From positions 18,789 to 82,788 of the forward strand of contig NZ_MDAG01000005.1 of the NCBI RefSeq assembly GCF_002876705.1: a DNA stretch of 64,000 nt, given 5' to 3'. The stretch is from Enterovibrio norvegicus_B (lineage in GTDB: Bacteria > Pseudomonadota > Gammaproteobacteria > Enterobacterales > Vibrionaceae). Positions 27,021-35,747 of this stretch are shown in pieces; the stretch's first letter is position 1, and each line of letters begins with the position of its first letter. The notes below the pieces were generated by a model. It ran no database searches. It was not told the origin of the DNA and worked only from the letters and a program-made list of their open reading frames with translations. Made by a program: the position numbers and the translations under genes.

Positions 27021-28388
27021 ATGATCACGCATATCAGCCCAGTCGGGGCAATGGATCTACTCTCCCAACTTGAAGTCGATAGGCTCAAGGACACCGCGAA
27101 AAGCGATCTGTACCGTTTGTACCGTAACTGTTCGTTAGCGGTACTTAACTCTGGTAGCCACACTGATAGCTCTAAAGAGCTACTGGAACAATATAAGAGC
27201 TTTGACATTCGCGTCATGCGTCGAGAACGCGGCGTGAAGCTCGAACTCATCAACCCACCTGAACATGCGTTTGTTGATGGAAAAATCATTCGAGGTATTC
27301 AAGAACACATGTTCTCAGTGCTTCGAGACATCATTCACTTAAACATGCAGCTAGAACACGCCAAAGTGTTCAACCTGACCAATTCCAGCCACGTCACCAA
27401 CCTAATCTTCGACATTCTGCGCAATGCGAAAGCCTTGGTGCCGGGGCGAGATCCTAATTTGGTTGTCTGCTGGGGCGGACACTCAATCAATGCCATCGAG
27501 TATCAGTACACGAGAGAGGTAGGCAACGAGCTGGGCCTACGAGAGCTGAATGTATGCACGGGGTGCGGACCCGGCGCAATGGAAGGCCCAATGAAAGGGG
27601 CAGCCATTGGTCACGCCAAGCAACGTGTACCCAACAGTCGCTTCCTTGGCATGACTGAGCCATCAATCATCGCAGCAGAGCCACCAAACCCTATCGTCAA
27701 TGAACTGGTGATCATGCCAGACATCGAAAAACGCTTGGAAGCCTTTGTGCGCTGTGGCCACGGGATCATTATTTTCCCTGGTGGCGCAGGAACGGCAGAA
27801 GAATTGCTGTATTTACTGGGTATCTTGATGCACCCAGACAATGCAGATCAGCCGATGCCCGTGGTGCTGACAGGACCAAAAGAAAGCGCTGATTACTTCC
27901 GTGTGATTGACGAATTCATTCGAGATGTGATTGGTGAAGAAGCCACAAAATATTACGAAATCGTCATCGGTGACCCGGAAAAAGCCGCGCGTATTATTAA
28001 GCAAGCAATGCCTGCGGTGAAAGCTCACCGCCAATCAACAGGCGATGCCTACTCGTTTAACTGGTCGTTAAAAATCGCACCTGAATTCCAGCTGCCTTTT
28101 GCACCAACACACGAAAATATGGCGAACCTTGATTTGCACATGAATCAACGCCCTGAACTTCTCGCATCTGCACTGCGCCAAGCGTTTTCCGGCATCGTCG
28201 CTGGCAATGTGAAAGAAGAAGGCATTCGAGAAATAGAGCGCCACGGCCCGTTCAAGATTAACGGTGACGCGGAACTCATGAAGAAAATGGACAAACTGCT
28301 GCGAGGTTTCGTTGAACAACAACGCATGAAACTTCCAGGCACGGCTTATGTTCCTTGCTATGAGATTGTCCAAGGGAATGGTAACTAA
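27021..28388 (+). CDS. ppnN: nucleotide 5'-monophosphate nucleosidase PpnN (YgdH)
   Basis: 455 residues from ATG 27021, with GGAGGTG upstream; a GTG two codons earlier would lie inside that site. The central LOG-family domain contains CWGGHSI, GCGPGAMEGPMKGA and PGGAGTAEE (about residue 252). N-terminal and C-terminal PpnN-specific regions flank it. The enzyme splits nucleoside monophosphates to base and ribose 5-phosphate and binds (p)ppGpp in E. coli. Followed by a terminator, then xni, as in E. coli. Confidence 0.93.
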   Translation: MITHISPVGAMDLLSQLEVDRLKDTAKSDLYRLYRNCSLAVLNSGSHTDSSKELLEQYKSFDIRVMRRERGVKLELINPPEHAFVDGKIIRGIQEHMFSVLRDIIHLNMQLEHAKVFNLTNSSHVTNLIFDILRNAKALVPGRDPNLVVCWGGHSINAIEYQYTREVGNELGLRELNVCTGCGPGAMEGPMKGAAIGHAKQRVPNSRFLGMTEPSIIAAEPPNPIVNELVIMPDIEKRLEAFVRCGHGIIIFPGGAGTAEELLYLLGILMHPDNADQPMPVVLTGPKESADYFRVIDEFIRDVIGEEATKYYEIVIGDPEKAARIIKQAMPAVKAHRQSTGDAYSFNWSLKIAPEFQLPFAPTHENMANLDLHMNQRPELLASALRQAFSGIVAGNVKEEGIREIERHGPFKINGDAELMKKMDKLLRGFVEQQRMKLPGTAYVPCYEIVQGNGN

Positions 28389-28428
28389 TCGTAGTCGTTA
28401 ACCTTTCATTTATCTCTCAAGCAATTAG

Positions 28429-28453
28429 AATGGCCCTATCGGGCCATTTTTTC
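28429..28453 (+). terminator. intrinsic terminator after ppnN
   Basis: Perfect 8-bp stem AATGGCCC / GGGCCATT with TATC loop (28429-28448), then T run. Confidence 0.85.
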
Positions 28454-28469
28454 ATTTAGCGGACACATC

Positions 28470-29240
28470 ATGTCTATCCACCTTGTCATCATTGATGCAA
28501 TGAACCTTATCCGTCGCGTTCACGCCGCTCAGCCCAACCCTGATGATATTGCCTCTACCGCGCAAGTCTGTTGCCGCGCTTTAACCAAGATCATTCGTTC
28601 ATCCGAACCCACACACATGGTCGCAGTATTTGACCATACAGAACAAGATCGCGGATGGCGTGCCGAGCTCGTGCCTGAATACAAACAAGGCCGTAAACCG
28701 ATGCCTGAAGCGCTACAACAAGGGTTAGATACAATCCAAGATGCGTTTTGGGAAATGGGCATTGATTCATTGTTATCATCGGGTGATGAAGCCGACGACA
28801 TGATTGCGACGCTGGCGTTAAAAGTCGCCAGCCACAATGGCCAAGTAACGATTGTTTCTACCGACAAAGGCTACTGTCAGCTTCTGCAACCTACATTACG
28901 TATTCGTGATTACTTTCAACAGCGTTGGCTAGACAGCCCGTTTATCGAAAAAGAATTTTCAGTCGCGCCACAACAACTGACAGATTATTGGGGATTGGTC
29001 GGTATCAGCTCCAGCGGCGTCACCGGGGTGCCGGGCATTGGCCCCAAATCAGCATCTAGCTTGCTCAACCAATATGGCACGCTTGATGACCTGTTTGCAG
29101 CAGACAACATTGAGCCAAAGTGGCAAAAGAAACTCGAAGGTAACCAAGAACTGGCCATGCGCTGTAAGCAAGTTGCAACCTTGAAAACAGACATAACGCT
29201 CGGGTTCAACCTACAAGATATTCGGTTTTCCGCTAAGTAA
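28470..29240 (+). CDS. xni: flap endonuclease Xni (ExoIX)
   Basis: 256 residues, the short FEN family without a polymerase domain. N-terminal acidic core IIDAMNLIRRVHA, central GDEADDMIATLA, and helix-three-turn-helix GVTGVPGIGPKSA near 180-195. It would cut 5' flaps, backing up the Pol I 5' nuclease. Conserved next to ppnN and rlmM. Confidence 0.93.
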   Translation: MSIHLVIIDAMNLIRRVHAAQPNPDDIASTAQVCCRALTKIIRSSEPTHMVAVFDHTEQDRGWRAELVPEYKQGRKPMPEALQQGLDTIQDAFWEMGIDSLLSSGDEADDMIATLALKVASHNGQVTIVSTDKGYCQLLQPTLRIRDYFQQRWLDSPFIEKEFSVAPQQLTDYWGLVGISSSGVTGVPGIGPKSASSLLNQYGTLDDLFAADNIEPKWQKKLEGNQELAMRCKQVATLKTDITLGFNLQDIRFSAK

Positions 29241-29261
29241 CATTCCTACCCTATCACGCAC

Positions 29262-29294
29262 AAAAAAGGGCAAGTATCATACTTGCCCTTTTTT
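29262..29294. terminator. bidirectional terminator between xni and rlmM
   Basis: 14-bp stem built of AAAAAAGGGCAAGT (29262-29275) and its complement (29281-29294) with an ATCAT loop, serving both convergent genes. Confidence 0.9.
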
Positions 29295-29314
29295 GTTTTC
29301 TCGGCAGAACGTAA

Positions 29315-30382
29315 TCAGTTTGTGCGTCGAATATGCACAGTCACTTCATCACGATCATGGAAGAGGTGTTTAACTTGAATATCGAATTTAACGCCGTTTT
29401 CGATCAGCTGTTTTTTCAAATTACCGATGTCTTCAGTCACTTGCTCGTAACGGCGGCTCATTGGCAACTTCAAGTTGAAAATGGTTTCTACAGCCCAACG
29501 TGCAACTAACCATTTGCCAATTAAAGGCGCGACGCGATAAGGTTTTTCGATCATGTCACACACTAGCCAAGTGATGTTCTTTCTTGGTGGCTCAAACTTA
29601 AAACCGTCCGCAGCATGGTATTTAACCTGTCCCGTTTCCATCAGGCTTTCTGCCATTTGGCCATTATCCACCGCGTGGATGAACATAGAGCGCTTCACCA
29701 GTTGATACGTCCAGCCACCCGGACAAGCACCCAAGTCAACCGCTTTCATCCCCGGCGCCAAACGCTCATCCCATTCTTCTTTTGGAATGAAGGCATGGAA
29801 GGCTTCTTCTAGCTTAAGCGTAGAACGGCTTGGCGCTTCAGATGGGAACTTCAAACGATGAATACCCATGTAATGCGGGGAGTTGTTGTTTGATACAGAG
29901 TAACCAACAAAGCAACAACCAGGCTCTGTAAAACACACATGCAATACCGGTTTTTTTGAATGCTCTTTCGCGTACAAAACACCACGTTTACGCAGCGACT
30001 GACGCAATGGCACCGTAAACTTACGGCAGAACTTCAGCAGTTCTTTCGCTTGGTTGGTGTCTGGCGTTTCTACGCGAACATCACCACATTTTGGCAATTC
30101 GCCACCCATCGCAAGGATAGGAGAGATGCGGTCACCTGGGTCCAAATCACTCAGTTGACCCACCACAACAATCATTTGGCGCGCAAAGATCAACGAACTA
30201 AATGGAAGCTTCTGAATCAACTTTTCTGCATCGCCTTGCTGGTAACACTCAAACACTACATACCCAGAGTTTTTGACCACTCGTGGGAAGCCATACACTT
30301 CTACCTGTGTCGCTTTGTCCTGAATTTCACCCGCACACTCTTTCTCAAAGCCTTGGCGGCAATACAATAAAATCTGATTCAC
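29315..30382 (-). CDS. rlmM: 23S rRNA 2'-O-ribose C2498 methyltransferase RlmM
   Basis: 355 residues. N-terminal THUMP-like region (LLYCRQGFEKECAGEI), then Rossmann methyltransferase with SAM site VDLGACPGGWTYQL near 212-226. The start is GTG at 30382 with AAGG six bases upstream. It methylates C2498 in the peptidyl transferase centre. It is downstream of the DUF423 gene as in E. coli ygdD-rlmM. Confidence 0.95.
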   Translation of the reverse strand: MNQILLYCRQGFEKECAGEIQDKATQVEVYGFPRVVKNSGYVVFECYQQGDAEKLIQKLPFSSLIFARQMIVVVGQLSDLDPGDRISPILAMGGELPKCGDVRVETPDTNQAKELLKFCRKFTVPLRQSLRKRGVLYAKEHSKKPVLHVCFTEPGCCFVGYSVSNNNSPHYMGIHRLKFPSEAPSRSTLKLEEAFHAFIPKEEWDERLAPGMKAVDLGACPGGWTYQLVKRSMFIHAVDNGQMAESLMETGQVKYHAADGFKFEPPRKNITWLVCDMIEKPYRVAPLIGKWLVARWAVETIFNLKLPMSRRYEQVTEDIGNLKKQLIENGVKFDIQVKHLFHDRDEVTVHIRRTN

Positions 30383-30473
30383 ACGATGCCTTTAACTATG
30401 CCGTGGTAAAAATAACGCGCCATTATACCCAAATTGCCCAAAGTTTCAGGTTTACGTGACCGATGAAACACAA

Positions 30474-30848
30474 TCAGGCGCTGCGCCAAAGCCCCCAGGC
30501 AGCCAATGACCATCCCACAAGGAAGCTCAGTCCCCCCAAAGGTGTGATAGGCCACAACCATGTCCAATCCGTTAGTGCTAAGCCATAAAGACTGCCGCTA
30601 AAGCAAACAACACCAAGAGAAAGGAACACGCCTGACAGTGCAACGTACGTGCTATCCGTTTGTTTTTGCCACAATGCCAACGCAATGAGGGCCAGCGCAT
30701 GCCAGAACTGATAGTGGACACCTTTCTCGATGATCGACAATTCATATTCCGAAAGATGCGCCTTTAACCCGTGCGCAGCGAACGCACCAATGGCCACCGC
30801 TATACCAGCAAAGACACACCCTAAAGCTGCCAGTCGATTATTTTTCAT
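30474..30848 (-). CDS. DUF423 family membrane protein (YgdD-like)
   Basis: 124 residues from ATG 30848, which has GAGG seven bases upstream; the ATG at 30854 overlaps that site. Four hydrophobic segments, conserved IAVAIGAFAAHGLK and HYQFWHALALIAL blocks of DUF423. Inner membrane protein of unknown role. The start overlaps the hydrolase stop, which suggests translational coupling in the gcvA-hydrolase-ygdD unit. Confidence 0.9.
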   Translation of the reverse strand: MKNNRLAALGCVFAGIAVAIGAFAAHGLKAHLSEYELSIIEKGVHYQFWHALALIALALWQKQTDSTYVALSGVFLSLGVVCFSGSLYGLALTDWTWLWPITPLGGLSFLVGWSLAAWGLWRSA

Positions 30849-31465
30849 TGGCATACCTCAGCGATAAAGGTGGCAAGTTTATCCGCGGCAAGTTGGCGAT
30901 TATCTTCTTCCGTGTGGCCTGAAGCTTTGCGCGGTTTTAGACTATGGTCGCCATCTGGTACAAACACCAAAGAAACGGACGATGAAAACGGGTAATTTTC
31001 TAATTCAGCACGGTTCCCGAATGTGTCGCGCTCACCTTGCAAAATCAGTGTCGGTTTTTCAATGTGGGCAAGATGTTCCCCTTTGTCCTTTTCAGGCTTA
31101 CCCGGTGGATGGAAAGGAAACCCCAAACACGCGATGCCTGCCACACACCGCTCTTCACTCAAATGACTCGCCATCCTTCCCCCCATGGATTTACCGCCAA
31201 TCACAGTGTGTTTACTGCCGTATGTCGCGATGATTTCTTGGTAGTGTTCTAGCAACTTTGGCGCACGATCGGGTGGCCGTTTTTTCCCATCTTCCGAGCG
31301 CTTCACCATGTAGGGAAAATTAAAGCGAACGACACGAATACCATGAGCCGCGATTTTCTTTGCGACCACAGCCATGAACTCATGTTCCATGCCAGCACCC
31401 GCACCATGTGCAAAAATAAACGTTGTGTCGGCCTCAGAAGGGCCATCGATAAGAACCTGATTCAT
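30845..31465 (-). CDS. alpha/beta hydrolase (KANL3/Tex30-like)
   Basis: 206 residues. The nucleophile elbow GKSMGG (Ser in a GxSxG motif), the oxyanion region FAHGAGAGMEHEF and the late catalytic His in GDHSLKP are all visible. Substrate is unknown; family members act on esters or are uncharacterised. Its start overlaps the gcvA stop (ATGA) and its stop overlaps the DUF423 start, so these three genes are tightly packed. Confidence 0.85.
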   Translation of the reverse strand: MNQVLIDGPSEADTTFIFAHGAGAGMEHEFMAVVAKKIAAHGIRVVRFNFPYMVKRSEDGKKRPPDRAPKLLEHYQEIIATYGSKHTVIGGKSMGGRMASHLSEERCVAGIACLGFPFHPPGKPEKDKGEHLAHIEKPTLILQGERDTFGNRAELENYPFSSSVSLVFVPDGDHSLKPRKASGHTEEDNRQLAADKLATFIAEVCQ

Positions 31466-32367
31466 GCAGAAATACTCTCCTGTTCTGCGGCGGCTTTCGC
31501 CAACACCCAGTCCCTGAACGCAGCAATACGCCCAGAATCTGCGTCCTTTTGTTGGCTCACTAAATAAAATGCGTTTTTACTCATCAAGAAATGATCAAAC
31601 GGACACACTAAGCGTCCCGACTCAAGTTCAGGTTGTGCCAGAACGTTATTGCTCAGTGCGACCCCTTGTCCAAGCGCTGCAGCCTGCAACACCATGGCTG
31701 AGTGACTAAAAATGGGACCATAGTTTAGATTAATGTTACTAATCTGATAGTGCTTTGCATACGCGGTCCAGTCGCGACGAGATCGATCATGCAGCAAGGT
31801 ATGGTGCTTCAAATCATCAAATGAAGTCAGCGGCTTATCCGCGCTCAATATAGAAGGGCTGCACACGGGCAATAAAAACTCAGGATAGAGTTCATCACAC
31901 CTCAGCCCCGGCCAGTTGCCTCGCCCGTAATAAATCGCGACATCAACGTCATCCGTTAATGAACCGTCTTCTAAATCAACCGCTTTAATCCGCACGTCCA
32001 CTTCTGGATGCTGTTGATTAAAATCTGACAGTCGAGGAACAAGCCACTGAATGGCAAAACTTGGCGGCAAACTGATGGTCAGTGCCCCCTTCGCGCCACG
32101 CTCTAAAACGCGATCGGTCGCATCAGCAATGGATGTAAATATATCTTTAATATCAAGAAAGTAGCTTTGCCCTTCCTCTGTCAGAAGTAACGAGCGATTC
32201 CTGCGACGAAACAACTTCAAGCCAAGAAACTCTTCAAGGGCTTTGATTTGATGGCTGACTGCAGCCTGCGTCACAAACAACTCTTCGGCTGCTCGCGTAA
32301 AACTTAAATGCCGCGCAGCAGCTTCAAACACTCGCAACGCATTTAAAGGAGGTAATCGTCTAGCCAT
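31462..32367 (-). CDS. gcvA: glycine cleavage system regulator GcvA (LysR family)
   Basis: 301 residues. N-terminal helix-turn-helix at about 20-40 (LSFTRAAEELFVTQAAVSHQIKAL region), followed by the effector domain. The N-terminus MARRLPPLNALRVFEAAARH is typical of GcvA. GcvA activates the gcvTHP operon with glycine and, with GcvR, represses otherwise. The assignment is strengthened by GcvB RNA on the divergent side and csdA-csdE beyond. The upstream region has CTAAT at 32391-32395, a GcvA recognition core. Confidence 0.92.
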   Translation of the reverse strand: MARRLPPLNALRVFEAAARHLSFTRAAEELFVTQAAVSHQIKALEEFLGLKLFRRRNRSLLLTEEGQSYFLDIKDIFTSIADATDRVLERGAKGALTISLPPSFAIQWLVPRLSDFNQQHPEVDVRIKAVDLEDGSLTDDVDVAIYYGRGNWPGLRCDELYPEFLLPVCSPSILSADKPLTSFDDLKHHTLLHDRSRRDWTAYAKHYQISNINLNYGPIFSHSAMVLQAAALGQGVALSNNVLAQPELESGRLVCPFDHFLMSKNAFYLVSQQKDADSGRIAAFRDWVLAKAAAEQESISA

Positions 32368-32417
32368 CCTGCTTCCTATACATAAGATTTTCTAATATAG
32401 AACATTATAAAATGTCC

Positions 32418-32634
32418 ATTGTTCTGTCACCAGAGAAAACCTATAGTTCGCGGGCACCAATGAACAAGCGTACCCTACGCACGTTTTTTCTTGGTTGCGA
32501 TGTTGTGTTTGCATTTTTTCGGCTTTACCGAGCCTCAGTAGCATTAGCTACATTTTTATATACGCTACGTATATTTCATACTATCTACACAAAGATTTAT
32601 CGTGCACTGAGCTGATGGCTCGGTGCTTTTTTTT
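32418..32634 (+). ncRNA. gcvB: GcvB regulatory RNA
   Basis: Divergent from gcvA, as in enterics. It contains the G/U-rich R1 seed region GGTTGCGATGTTGTGTTTGC (32493-32512), the signature by which GcvB pairs with many amino-acid transporter mRNAs. A hairpin TAGC-ATTA-GCTA followed by a T run is next, as in E. coli GcvB. It ends with a 9-bp terminator GCACTGAGC / GCTCGGTGC (32604-32626) and eight T. The 5' end is approximate, inferred from a TATAAA at 32406. About 215 nt versus 206 in E. coli. The rest of the 32368-32775 gap (32635-32775) shows nothing I can name besides the csdA promoter. Confidence 0.85.
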
Positions 32635-32775
32635 ATCTTTTTTTCTCCCTTTCACCGAATTAAACACACCAGCGACACGATGTTTTTCTGACACAGTGCG
32701 CCAACACTTGAGTTAACCTCAGAGAAAAGCGATCATTCCCCTCATCAATAGCCCAGTCGAGCGACTAACTCCACT

Positions 32776-33999
32776 ATGACAAGCCGTACCTTTCATCTCG
32801 ATAGCATTCGACACGTCTTTCCGTCGTTGAATCATTCCATCAATGGTCAGCCATTGGTGTATCTCGACAGCGCAGCGACAGCACAAAAACCGTTGCCAGT
32901 CATAGAATGCATCAGTGATTACTATTCAGGGGCGACGGCAAATGTGCACAGAGGTAGCCATTCACTCACGGCAACAGCGACCAATCGCTTTGAAGCAGCC
33001 AGAAAAACCGTCGCGATGTTTTTAGGTGCGAGTGAAGAATGCATTGTTTGGACGCGTGGCGCGACAGAAGCACTCAACCTCATCGCGCAAAGCTATGGTC
33101 GACAAACACTGAAACCAGGCGACGAGATCCTCATTAGCGAGATGGAACATCACGCGAACATTGTCCCATGGCAATTGGTCGCCGAACAAACAGGTGCGAA
33201 AGTCGTAAAATCTCCGATAAATACGGACAGTTGCACGCTCGACATGCGCGCCTTCGATGCCTTGCTCAATGAAAAAACTAAAATCGTTGCAATTGGTCAC
33301 ATCAGCAACGTTACGGGCACGCGTAACCCTATCGAAACGATCATCCAAAAAGCACATGCTCATGGCGCAATAGTGGTCGTTGATGGCGCTCAAGCCGTGG
33401 TGCACGAAGAGGTAGACGTCGCGGCACTTGATGCGGACTTCTATGTGTTTTCCGGCCATAAATTGTTTGCACCGGCGGGTATCGGGGCGCTTTATGGCAA
33501 GGCAGAACTACTAGAATCCATGCCTCCTTGGCATGGCGGCGGAAAAATGGTCGAAAAAGTCACGTTCGAAGGGACGCAATTTGCAGCGTCTCCGGCCAAG
33601 TTTGAAGCAGGAACCCCAAACGTCGCAGGCGCATTAGCGCTAGCAAAAGCCATTGATTGGCTAAACACGCTCGATAAAAAAGCCGCAGAAGCACATATCG
33701 CCACCTTACAAAAACAATTGGTTGAAGGCATAAAGGACATTGATGATCTTTCTCTCGTTGGTTTGCAGGCTGGAGCAAGTGTGGTGGCTTTTACGCTTAA
33801 GGGGGTTCATCACTCTGATATTGCCACCTTACTGGATCAACAAGGCATAGCGGTACGCTCAGGCCACCACTGCGCTCACCCACTGATGGATGCACTAAAC
33901 ATCAAAGGCTGTGTGCGCGTATCCATCGCTTTGTATAATACCCAAGAAGACATTGAACGCTGCATCGCTGCCATTCAAAAAGCCTGCGACATTCTTTAA
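32776..33999 (+). CDS. csdA: cysteine desulfurase CsdA
   Basis: 407 residues, class V aminotransferase fold. The PLP lysine lies in SGHKLFAPAG (about 229) and the persulfide cysteine in RSGHHCAHP (about 365). It is the type II (SufS/CsdA) group. The next gene encodes the partner CsdE, which identifies it as CsdA. It strips sulfur from cysteine to feed CsdE and TcdA (CsdL) or Fe-S assembly. Confidence 0.94.
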   Translation: MTSRTFHLDSIRHVFPSLNHSINGQPLVYLDSAATAQKPLPVIECISDYYSGATANVHRGSHSLTATATNRFEAARKTVAMFLGASEECIVWTRGATEALNLIAQSYGRQTLKPGDEILISEMEHHANIVPWQLVAEQTGAKVVKSPINTDSCTLDMRAFDALLNEKTKIVAIGHISNVTGTRNPIETIIQKAHAHGAIVVVDGAQAVVHEEVDVAALDADFYVFSGHKLFAPAGIGALYGKAELLESMPPWHGGGKMVEKVTFEGTQFAASPAKFEAGTPNVAGALALAKAIDWLNTLDKKAAEAHIATLQKQLVEGIKDIDDLSLVGLQAGASVVAFTLKGVHHSDIATLLDQQGIAVRSGHHCAHPLMDALNIKGCVRVSIALYNTQEDIERCIAAIQKACDIL

Positions 34000-34015
34000 C
34001 CACTATTGAGCAAAC

Positions 34016-34438
34016 ATGAATAACTTTCCCAAACATCCATTCGGTACTGAAATCACCAACACCTCGATCCTTCGTGATATGGCAAAGTGCCGAAGCTGGG
34101 AAGATAAATATCGACTTGTCATCCAATTTGGGAAAAAGCTTCCCTCGTTAGATCAGTCACTTAAAAGTCAAAGCGTGGACATACCCGGTTGTGAAAGTGA
34201 GGTTTGGTTAATCTGGCAAGAGATTGACGGGGTCTATCATTTTTCGGCAGACTCTGACGCCCGCATTGTAAAAGGGCTTATTTCATTAATTCTGGCAGAA
34301 ATTGAAGGTAAAACACGTGAAGATCTTCGAAAAATTGATTTTGATGCCTACTTCGACGCCATGGACTTACTCAATCATTTAAGCCAGTCTCGCAGCAATG
34401 GGATTCGCTCAATCATCGAACAAATAAAGAAAATATAA
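34016..34438 (+). CDS. csdE: sulfur acceptor protein CsdE
   Basis: 140 residues of the SufE fold. The acceptor cysteine is near residue 60 in VDIPGCESEVWL. It takes persulfide from CsdA, 16 bases upstream in the same operon. In E. coli tcdA (csdL) follows at once; here it is 5 kb further on the opposite strand, with the PHA operon between. Confidence 0.93.
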   Translation: MNNFPKHPFGTEITNTSILRDMAKCRSWEDKYRLVIQFGKKLPSLDQSLKSQSVDIPGCESEVWLIWQEIDGVYHFSADSDARIVKGLISLILAEIEGKTREDLRKIDFDAYFDAMDLLNHLSQSRSNGIRSIIEQIKKI

Positions 34439-34450
34439 TTCTGCAATTGT

Positions 34451-34479
34451 TGCGGTGATTTGATACGCATTTCACCGCA
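34451..34479 (+). terminator. possible terminator-like hairpin after csdE
   Basis: An 8-bp perfect inverted repeat TGCGGTGA / TCACCGCA with a 13-base loop, 12 bases after the csdE stop. There is no T run, so it could be a factor-dependent end or a pause; weak. The remainder of the 34439-34989 gap is A+T-rich upstream sequence of phaB with several poly-A/poly-T runs and no recognisable gene. Confidence 0.35.
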
Positions 34480-34989
34480 TATAGACGCTACTTTACCGTA
34501 CAACCCTCATTTTAGCAGTGCGACGCTGGTCAATTATTCCACTCTTTTTTTTGCATTAATCCCCGTCTAATTCTTAAATAGTGTTGCTTTATTTTTATGC
34601 CGCATCGTTTCTTCTTTAAACAGCATAAAAAGACATGTTTCTATAAAAAGCAAATACGAAAAACACAAAAAAAACCACAACAAAACACTAAGCACACCTT
34701 ATTTTAACACCCTGTTAACTTTGGCTTATTTTTTGTCGAGTCAGATCTTATTTCCACAATTCTCACCTCCATCCTTTTGCCTTATTCACCAGATTGTATA
34801 TCTTTGTTCTCGGTGGTCACAAAACCATCACAATAATAATTTATTTTATTTGAAGGCTAATTAAGTTTCTAAGCCTTAACCCTTATCGCGCTAAAACTAA
34901 ATAATTATCGGTGCCTGTATTTTTGGATGGTCAAATGCAGTTACAGGGGTCAATTTTAATTGCTTGTTGTTAAAAGAATGGAGTCATCA

Positions 34990-35730
34990 ATGAAAAAACT
35001 CGCGCTCATCACCGGATCGAAAGGTGGTATCGGCTCGGCGATCACAGAAAAGCTGGTCAGCCAAGGCTATCGCGTGATTGCAACGTATTTCACCGGGAAC
35101 CTAAGTTGTGCCGAGGAATGGTTCGAGGAGAAAGGATTCAACGCTGATCAAGTACGCCTCTTAGAACTGGACGTGACCAACACACAAGAATGTGCTGAAC
35201 GTCTACCTCAACTTCTTGCCGAAGAAGGCACTATCGACGTTTTAGTTAACAACGCCGGTATTACCCGTGATGGTCAATTCAAGAAAATGGTCGCTGATAA
35301 CTGGCATGCCGTTATCGACACCAACCTCAATAGCTTATTCAACGTCACCCAACCTCTGTTTGCCGCCATGTGCGAAAAAGGCAATTGCCGAGTGATCAAT
35401 ATTTCTTCGGTAAATGGCTTGAAAGGTCAATTTGGTCAAACGAACTATGCTGCTGCGAAAGCAGGCATGATTGGTTTTACTAAAGCATTGGCTTTTGAAG
35501 GTGCACGCTCAGGCGTCACGGCAAACGTTGTTGCCCCTGGTTACACTGGTACGCCAATGGTAGAAGCGATGCGCGAAGAAGTGCTTGAATCTATCAAAAA
35601 CGAGATCCCAATGAAGCGCCTTGCGCGTCCTGAGGAAATCGCAGAAGCAGTCGCGTACCTTGCAAGTGATGCAGGTGCTTACATTACCGGGGAAACGCTG
35701 TCCGTCAACGGCGGCTTGTACATGAACTAA
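34990..35730 (+). CDS. phaB: acetoacetyl-CoA reductase PhaB
   Basis: 246 residues from ATG 34990, preceded by GGAG at six bases; an upstream in-frame start at 34960 is not supported. Short-chain dehydrogenase fold: NADPH motif TGSKGGIGSA, NNAGIT, and catalytic Ser/YxxxK in ISSVNG and NYAAAKAG. It reduces acetoacetyl-CoA to (R)-3-hydroxybutyryl-CoA. First gene of phaB-phaA-phaP-phaC. Confidence 0.92.
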   Translation: MKKLALITGSKGGIGSAITEKLVSQGYRVIATYFTGNLSCAEEWFEEKGFNADQVRLLELDVTNTQECAERLPQLLAEEGTIDVLVNNAGITRDGQFKKMVADNWHAVIDTNLNSLFNVTQPLFAAMCEKGNCRVINISSVNGLKGQFGQTNYAAAKAGMIGFTKALAFEGARSGVTANVVAPGYTGTPMVEAMREEVLESIKNEIPMKRLARPEEIAEAVAYLASDAGAYITGETLSVNGGLYMN

Positions 35731-35747
35731 GCAAGGAAATTTTTCAC

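Noticed and set aside
32412..32716. Short open frames between gcvA and csdA
   Set aside because: They overlap the GcvB seed and terminator and lack ribosome sites.
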